Positions 57,606 to 64,000 of a DNA stretch of 64,000 bases are shown here, in pieces (the first letter of the stretch is position 1; each line of letters starts with the position of its first letter). Origin of the DNA: Elymus sibiricus. Its lineage: Eukaryota; Streptophyta; Magnoliopsida; Poales; Poaceae. The position numbers and the translations under genes are program-made. Location: NCBI GenBank assembly GCA_039707655.1, contig CM077663.1, positions 435,877,830 through 435,941,829 of the forward strand, given 5' to 3'. Below the pieces are notes generated by a model. The model ran no database searches, had not been told where the DNA came from, and saw only the letters and a list, made by a program, of their open reading frames with translations.

Positions 57606-58440
57606 TCCTATCTTATTATCCTGCCATCAGAGGAGGACCACCGTTGTTCAGTGACTCTCGATCGTTCATTTGGGTTGCTAGGGGCGATGCTGCTCATGGC
57701 GCCACAAACTTTCCTATCAATCTAGGTGCCTGCCACCTTCTTAGATAGCGACCTCCCCCATTATCATGCTATCACACATGTGAGTAGGCTCATGAGCATC
57801 ATACATTTGGGGTCGTTGTTTGGCTGAAATTTTCACAACCGTATGTTTGCTCTTTATGCATTGAACATTTGGATGGACATTCAATCACATGCTAATATAT
57901 TTTCTCCGTTTTAGAATGTAAGACGTTTTGTCGAGGAAATATAAACATTAGAAACTTGATAAATTCAAGAATGACAAAGCAAATATCTTGCAGCATCTTG
58001 ATTATATATAGGAGACCGGATAATTTGGCTCAGTTAACACATACTGTATGTACCCCGCAAAAAAAAAAAGCACATACTGTATGTAAGATGAGCATGTCAT
58101 ATTTGAGAGAAGGAGCACAATTTCATTATTTTACTAATAAACTGGACAACTGTTCTTTGGATGCGGTTGGGTCTAGGTTAAGAAAAATTATCCCCATTAT
58201 ATTCGTGTTAGTTCGGAAGGACTATCGATTACCGAACATATCCTGGACCAGCATCGGCCGTTTTCAAATTAATGAAATGAAACCAAAAGAAATATTCTAA
58301 CCGGACACGTGCTTATATTAATAGCAATTATTAAATATAGTGGTAGACACCTCCATGGCTCCATTAGCCCTGTCCCATTGAAAGAGGCACAAGGGCAATC
58401 AGTTGCCACAACCTTTTGACGTATAGCTTTCATGTCTCCT
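57606..58440 (+). repeat. 3.3-kb repeat, continuation right of CACTA A
   Basis: Resumes with tcctatcttattatcctgcc, the other half of the unit split at 43260. It ends at ttcatgtctcc (58440), earlier than U0-U4, and is followed by a 70-bp spacer of unknown origin. Confidence 0.88.
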
Positions 58441-58512
58441 CCCGGCTTAATTAATTATACAAATTTACATCGTGCTAATGAGAAAAAAAAGAATATATGT
58501 CATCAAAGGCAT

Positions 58513-61500
58513 ATGGACTGTCATTGTGAATCTTCTCTGCGTCTATACGCAGAAGAATCTCTATATACAACCAAACAAGATACATAATCACAGTCCGCAT
58601 ATATATCCAAGTGATGACTGAAGGTTACAACTTATGGACAACACGGCTATTTAAGTTGGTCGAGTCGCTGCTCGCGCGGCGAGGTGGGACTAAACCAAAA
58701 TACTATAGCTTTGCATGGCAGGCTGGCGAAGGATCATATATTTGCCGAACTCATTCCTTGGGGCACTCGGCAACATAGTGACCCCAGGACTTTGTCACGT
58801 ACACGTCATCACTGGCCTTGCGAGCTGTTAGGTTTTTCCCTTATAACGAAACTCGGCATATACGTACGTTTATATTTGTAGAACAAAAATCATCGATCTG
58901 CGCGTGTATATGCATGCGCATGCGGGCGGCCGATGGACACAACCCGATAAAACAAGAGCCACCGAGACACTGGATCGAAGCAGTCCGATAAAACAAGAGC
59001 GACCCAGACGGGCAGTATAGACCGACGAAGCTTAATGTAATGATTCAAAAGAGCTAAGCGTTGATATGCGCGTTTTGCATGTAGTTGAGATCCCAGTGTG
59101 GGTGACACAAACAACGCTCAAACCATTGGGTAGACGGTCCGATAAAACAAGAGCGACCGAGAGAGCTGTATGGACCGAAGAAGCTTAATGCATGCAATGA
59201 TTCAAAAAAGAGCCGAGCACCGCGGAGCTAGCTTAATGAAATGAACTGACAGATAAAACAAGAGCGACCGAGACAAGCAGTATGGCCCGACGGAGCTTAA
59301 TGAAATGAGTCAAAAAAGAGGGGCGTCGTCAGTTGGCAGTTAACTTGACCGGTTACGCCTAGTTTTGTATGTAGGTAGCTGAAATCCTAGTCGTGAGCTA
59401 AGCATTGATATGCACGCTGCATGTAGTTGAGATCCCAGTGGGTGCATCAAACCCCGTTCAAACCATCAGTTGGACAAACCGATAGAACAAGAGTGACCGA
59501 GACACGGGCAGTATATAGACCAAAGAAGAGCGACCGTATCGGGCAATATGGATCGAAGTAGTCCGATTAAACAAGAGCGACCGAGACGGACAATATAGAC
59601 CGACGAAGCTTAATGCAATGGTTCAAAATAGAGCCGAGCACCATGGAGCTTAATGAAATGATACGGATAAAACAAGAGCGACCGAGACAGACAATATCAA
59701 AAAAGAGCCAAGCGGTCAGTAATGCTCCCTTTGTGAAGATATAAAGTGTCGCTATGAAACTTATCTGACAATCATAAGCATATTAGATCAGTTTATGTTA
59801 GGCAGAGAAACTTCATAGGGACAGTCATATCTCCCACAAAGGGTGCAATTAATGATGAACGTAGCTTACTGGTTCTGGACGAGGCGACAATTTAACCTGG
59901 TCTCGTCGCTCCTCAAGTAGCGAGGTGGGACTAAACACAAGTCCAAGGTCATAAGTTCGTCGAGTTCTTTCTATCGGAAACTCGGCAAATATATGACCCT
60001 TGGCATTCCAATTACGAAAATGAAAATAGGAAAATGTTTACCGAGTTGCTGTTAGTCAAAACCCAGCAAACGAAGGCCACCTTCATGGTTCCGTCCATTG
60101 CTACCAGACGTGGCTCACATGTCAGTGTTCGCCGAGTTGTTTCTGTCGGGAACTCGGCAAAATATTTTGTTCGCCGGGTTTTTTTTGTTTGCCGAGTCGT
60201 TTTCCGTCGGAACTTGGCAAACGACACTGCTCTGCCGAGTTACGAATTACCGTCAAGTTCATGTTCGGATCAAACTCGACAGACAAAAATTCACCGAATG
60301 CCCGACAGAATGCACTCGGCGAAGAATTGGAACTCGGGACAAAACGTGATTCTAGTAGTATACGAACTATGTAGGTGGATCAGATACCATGAGTAAAACT
60401 TATGACAAAAGATATATATACGCATACATGACAACCTAAATGGCAACAAATTTTGCAACCAAATATTTTCTCCGTTCTAAAATATAAGACATTTTCCCAA
60501 ATGTGGCAAAAAAATCAATAGGGTAACTAGTGTCGCAACAAATTGCTAAATTTATGTGGTAAAATGTGCAGTTTACTCTCAAACTATTTTGCATAGTAGA
60601 TATTGTCTTCGCCTAACCAGTTTAAATATAGTTTCTATACCAATATAATTTACTTCATAATTAATTTTTATGGGGACCGTTGCTGCTCGCCTGTCCCCTT
60701 CATGCTATGCTTGAGGACAAAGCTCTAAGATGTGCTTGAGGAAAAGCTCTGCTTCGACGTGTCGTGTACGCAACTTTCACGTGGTGAATTCCCCCATCAA
60801 CGCTCCGTTTGTTTGCCGCGGTGCGCCACCGCTCCCAGCCGGCCCCTCCGGTGCACAGCGACGGCAACAATGATATCTTATCTTATTATCCTGCCATCAG
60901 AGGAGGACCATCGTTGTTCGGTGATTCTCGAGCGTTCATTTGGGTTGCTAAGGGCGATGCTGCTCGTGGCGCCACAAACTTTTCGATCAATGTAGGTGCC
61001 TGCCACCTTCTTAGATAGCGACCGCCCCCATATACATGCTATCACTCATGTGAGTAGGCTCATGAGCATCATACATTTGGGGTCGTTTTTTGCCTGAAAT
61101 TTTCACAACCGTATGTTTGCTCTTTATGCATTGAACATTTGGATGGACATTCAATCACATGCTAATATATTTTCTCCGTTTTAGAATGTAAGACGTTTTG
61201 TCGAGGAAATATTAACATTAAAAACTTGATAAATTCAAGAATGACAAAGCAAATATCTTCAAGCATCTTGATTATATATAGGAGACCGGATAACTTTGGC
61301 TCAGTTAACACATACTATGTAAGATGAGCATGTCATATTTAAGAGAAGGAGCACAGTTTCATTATTTTACTAATTAACTGGACAACTGTTCTTTGGATGC
61401 GGTTGTGTCTAGGCTAAGAAAAATTATCCCCATTATATTCGTGTTAGTTCGGAAGGACTACCGATTACCGAACATATCCTGGACCAGCATCGGCCGTTTT

Positions 61501-61860
61501 CAAATAATGAAATGAAACCAAAAGAAATATTCTGACCGGACATGTGCTTATATTAGAAGCAATTATTAGTAGTGGTAGACGTCGACCTCCATGGCTTCAT
61601 TAGCCCCGTCCCATTGAAAGAGGCACAGGGGCAATCAGTTGCCACAACCTTTTGACGTATAGCTTTCATGTCTCCTTCAATATTATTCGAGAGATTTACA
61701 TGAAAGGTTCAGAGTGGATACGTGGGTACCTATCGAAGAATGAGTAGATCTGGCCCAAGGCATTCATATGTAGATGATGGAGACCGCTTTTGAAATGCTA
61801 ATTTTAACATGTTTTGAATTGTTAATGGGGTTATTTCATGCTCGATACGTGAGAAGGATC
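58513..61860 (+). repeat. 3.3-kb repeat, second copy in second block
   Basis: Runs from atggactgtcattgtgaatc through the subrepeat array, the gccgagt relic (59950-60340) and the gaggaaaagctct segment to aaggatctta (61860). It lacks both the private 367-bp leader of U1-U4 and the Angela LTR tip, and so shows the ancestral junctions at both places. No gene. Confidence 0.9.
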
Positions 61861-61933
61861 TTATGTAAGTTTGATCGGCGGTATTCATTAATTTGTCTGT
61901 TCAAGTAACTAACTCGAGGTGTTTTTGATAATA

Positions 61934-62820
61934 CTAGCACATATGCCCATGCGTTGCAATGGGAAAATATTGACGTGTTTCGCTACAAAGAAAACGCTAG
62001 TTTTTACCATTCACCAAAACTTCCACCAACATGCACATGCAAAACACAATCATCCAAATGGCACTCCAAAAATAGAATACTCCTATATCTTACCAAAGTT
62101 TTGTTAAAAAGACCTAACCATGGAAGCCATAATCATGTTTAATTAGAGCTACCATCATCTGGCCCTGAAAAACAAACAGAACCACATGTTGTCTTTAATC
62201 ATCCACCATGCACATGCTACCCGACGACGTGCACATGCAGCACGGTCACAGCCTAGTTGAGCAGGACAGCAGCGGCCGCCGTGTATGCCAGTAGTTTTTA
62301 GACCAACATGTCTTGCGTATGTATACATCTGACCTGGATATGCATGCCGTGCAGCGTCAAGATTTTCTTTTCCCTTTTTCCAATCTCAACCGATCTCTCT
62401 GCTTGATCTCCGCCGGCTGATCTGACTTTCAACCTCCGAACGTAAGTTGTCATTAGACTTTACATTTGGCGTTGCTCCTTGGTCGTTTTCAATCGCTAGC
62501 TCTGCTGGCTAGCTTCGCTACCATCCAGCAAGAGGTCGGGAGTTCGACTCTCATAATACCAATTATATTTTTCGTATTTTATTCGAAGCCTACGAATTGG
62601 GCCGGCCCATTTACGCGTTCGATTCTTGAATAAAAAAAATCGTTGTGCTCGACGAATTGGGCCGGCCCGTTTGTACGTGCTCTCGTCAAACTGTCCTTAT
62701 AGATCGTTAATATGCTCGACGTACGAAGGAAATACTTTAACGACGTACGAAGGGGCGTAAAAAACAATTTGACCAAAAAAACTGGAGAAACAATCCTCCT
62801 TTAATATTAGGTGGTAGACA
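61934..62820. mobile_element. 887-bp insertion of unknown class with a tRNA-like segment
   Basis: Starts ctagcacatatgcccatgcg and ends ttaatattaggtggtagaca. The empty site in copy 1 (29260/29261, between gataata and taacg) shows a clean insertion with no target duplication. The start resembles a tgcccgtgcgttgcaacggg phrase common in grass repeats. Ends do not fit TC...CTRR, so I do not call it a Helitron. Confidence 0.6.
62490..62560 (+). repeat. tRNA-derived SINE-like segment
   Basis: Contains a Pol III A-box-like tagctctgctgg and a B-box-like gggagttcgactctc about 45 bp apart, as in tRNA-derived SINE heads. No cloverleaf with a sensible anticodon arm can be drawn, so this is not a tRNA gene. 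Confidence 0.35.
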
Positions 62821-63545
62821 TAACGTAATGGACTGATCATAGGCACGATGTCTATGTGCTATCAGATCGATTTTTACTGTATGCGTGTTGTAGCTTCTAA
62901 TTAAATCACACAATTTCTTATTAAATCACAAAACAACACACTACTGGAATCTGCAGGTGAATCGGCACGCCGGCACTGTCGTATGTCCAGTGCTTGCGAA
63001 CCTGCAAACAAGGCGTCGCACGGCTACCGAAACAGGACACCGTCACCAAACCTGCAGCATTTGTTAGATCAATGGTAGGTAATTCATGCGTGGACTAATT
63101 AGATTTTTTTATAACTGAAGATTTTATTGTTTTGAGTAAACGACGGTATTTACCTTATAAAAAAGTTTTTGTAATACTACTTACCACATTTTAAAAAATT
63201 GTCACAACTTACCAGATTTAAAAATATATTGTCACAACTTACCAAATTTAACATAATTTCTCCATTTTTAAATCTAGTCAGCAGTGTCACAATTTTTTTA
63301 AAAGAGGTAAATTTTGTCACAGTTATGCCAAAATATGATAAGTTGTGACAAAATTTCTCCAATATAGTAAGTAGTGTATCAAAAGGTTTTTTATATGGTA
63401 AATAATATCATTTACTCTATTGTTTCTACCCTTAATGTCAAGAAGCACACGATACCACACCATTTATTACAAGAAAGGTACTAATTATAGTGCAAATAGT
63501 ATAACTACAAGACAGTGAGGAAGAAAACAATTCAAACGGAAATAC

Positions 63546-63746
63546 TCACTCCGGTTATTTTTACATGTCACATTAGCTTTGCGTTAGTCAAATTTTGTAA
63601 AGTTTGACCAACAATTAGTCAAATTATATGTATGCGTTAGTGTACAAAAGTTGTCTCAATAGATTCACAATTTAATCTTATATAATATGATATCAATTTT
63701 GTATACTAATAAATACATATAATTTGACTTAAGACAAACCTAATGT
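63546..63746. mobile_element. Foldback MITE, deleted copy
   Basis: Second copy of the MITE at 30021-30275. It lacks about 30 bp of the right arm between two aatttgact repeats that are present in the longer copy. Confidence 0.55.
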
Positions 63747-64000
63747 GGCATGCAAAAATAACCGGAGGGTGTATATAAATAACCCTAATGAAAGGTTGCC
63801 ATATATTAATTCTCTCGGTCCCAAGAATACAAGTAAATCTAGGATTGTCCAAAATCAAACTATTTTGAGTAGTTGGAGTAGTTGGAGAGGAACTACTTGA
63901 CAAAATAATCCGTCCACTAAAGCCTAACAACCAAAAACATGTGCTTTGATGCTAGTTGTAGTGAATACCATATAGCTCCCAAAGGTAGAACCATTTTTTC

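Larger units (their letters stand above)
61861..64000 (+). repeat. Upstream block, copy 2 of the large duplication (partner 29187-30510)
   Basis: Collinear with 29187-30510 apart from the 887-bp insertion and small deletions, and still matching when the window ends. In copy 1 the RNase-like gene begins about 2.9 kb further on. Confidence 0.88.

Noticed and set aside
62490..62560. Functional tRNA gene
   Set aside because: A and B boxes are present but the arms do not pair and no usable anticodon loop is seen.
61934..62820. Helitron
   Set aside because: Insertion between A and T without duplication fits, but the ends lack TC and CTRR and there is no 3' hairpin.

Overview
The window is plant nuclear DNA, almost certainly from a Triticeae grass (wheat, Aegilops, barley or a close relative). 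It is dominated by grass transposons: an Angela/WIS/BARE-type Copia element, two TNP2-type CACTA elements, Stowaway, Mutator and Harbinger-like insertions, and LTR pieces of families familiar from wheat. It carries one apparently intact host gene, an S-like RNase (RNase T2 family) homologue.

Layout. 1-418: a CACTA protease fragment fused to part of a local 3.3-kb repeat. 419-1340: the 3' end of a second, truncated RNase gene with its 3' flank, split by a Mutator-like MITE. 1340-20317: the local repeat, as a leading partial unit (U0) followed by four tandem units (U1-U4) of about 3.31 kb; U0 holds a Harbinger-like insertion and U1 a short non-autonomous LTR element. 20318-29186: a nearly full-length Angela-like Copia element on the minus strand, with a 5-bp target duplication. 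29187-33390: unique DNA, a LINE-type RNase H relic, a CACTA tip and an LTR fragment. 33391-34449: the three-exon RNase-like gene, whose two catalytic histidines are replaced. 34450-42735: its 3' flank, a zinc-knuckle relic, a Gypsy-type 3' LTR, a deleted CACTA element (B) with a B3-like gene relic, and a Harbinger-like fragment. 42736-61860: two further copies of the 3.3-kb repeat, the first split by a 14.3-kb complete CACTA element (A, 43261-57605) with a TCC target duplication. 61861-64000: a second copy of the block at 29187-30510.

Reading across: an ancestral block (RNase gene, 3' flank, 3.3-kb repeat, 5' block) has been duplicated on a large scale. The window shows the tail of one RNase copy, all of a second, and the upstream block of what should be a third just beyond the right edge. 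Within the first block the 3.3-kb unit was amplified after the Angela element had landed, because every earlier unit ends with the same 32-33 bp of Angela LTR tip at the same target site. Later insertions into single copies leave matched empty sites in their paralogues, so target duplications can be checked inside the window.

The transposon genes are nearly all broken by frameshifts or stops. Exon limits, domains and family calls come from reading the sequence; no database search was run.
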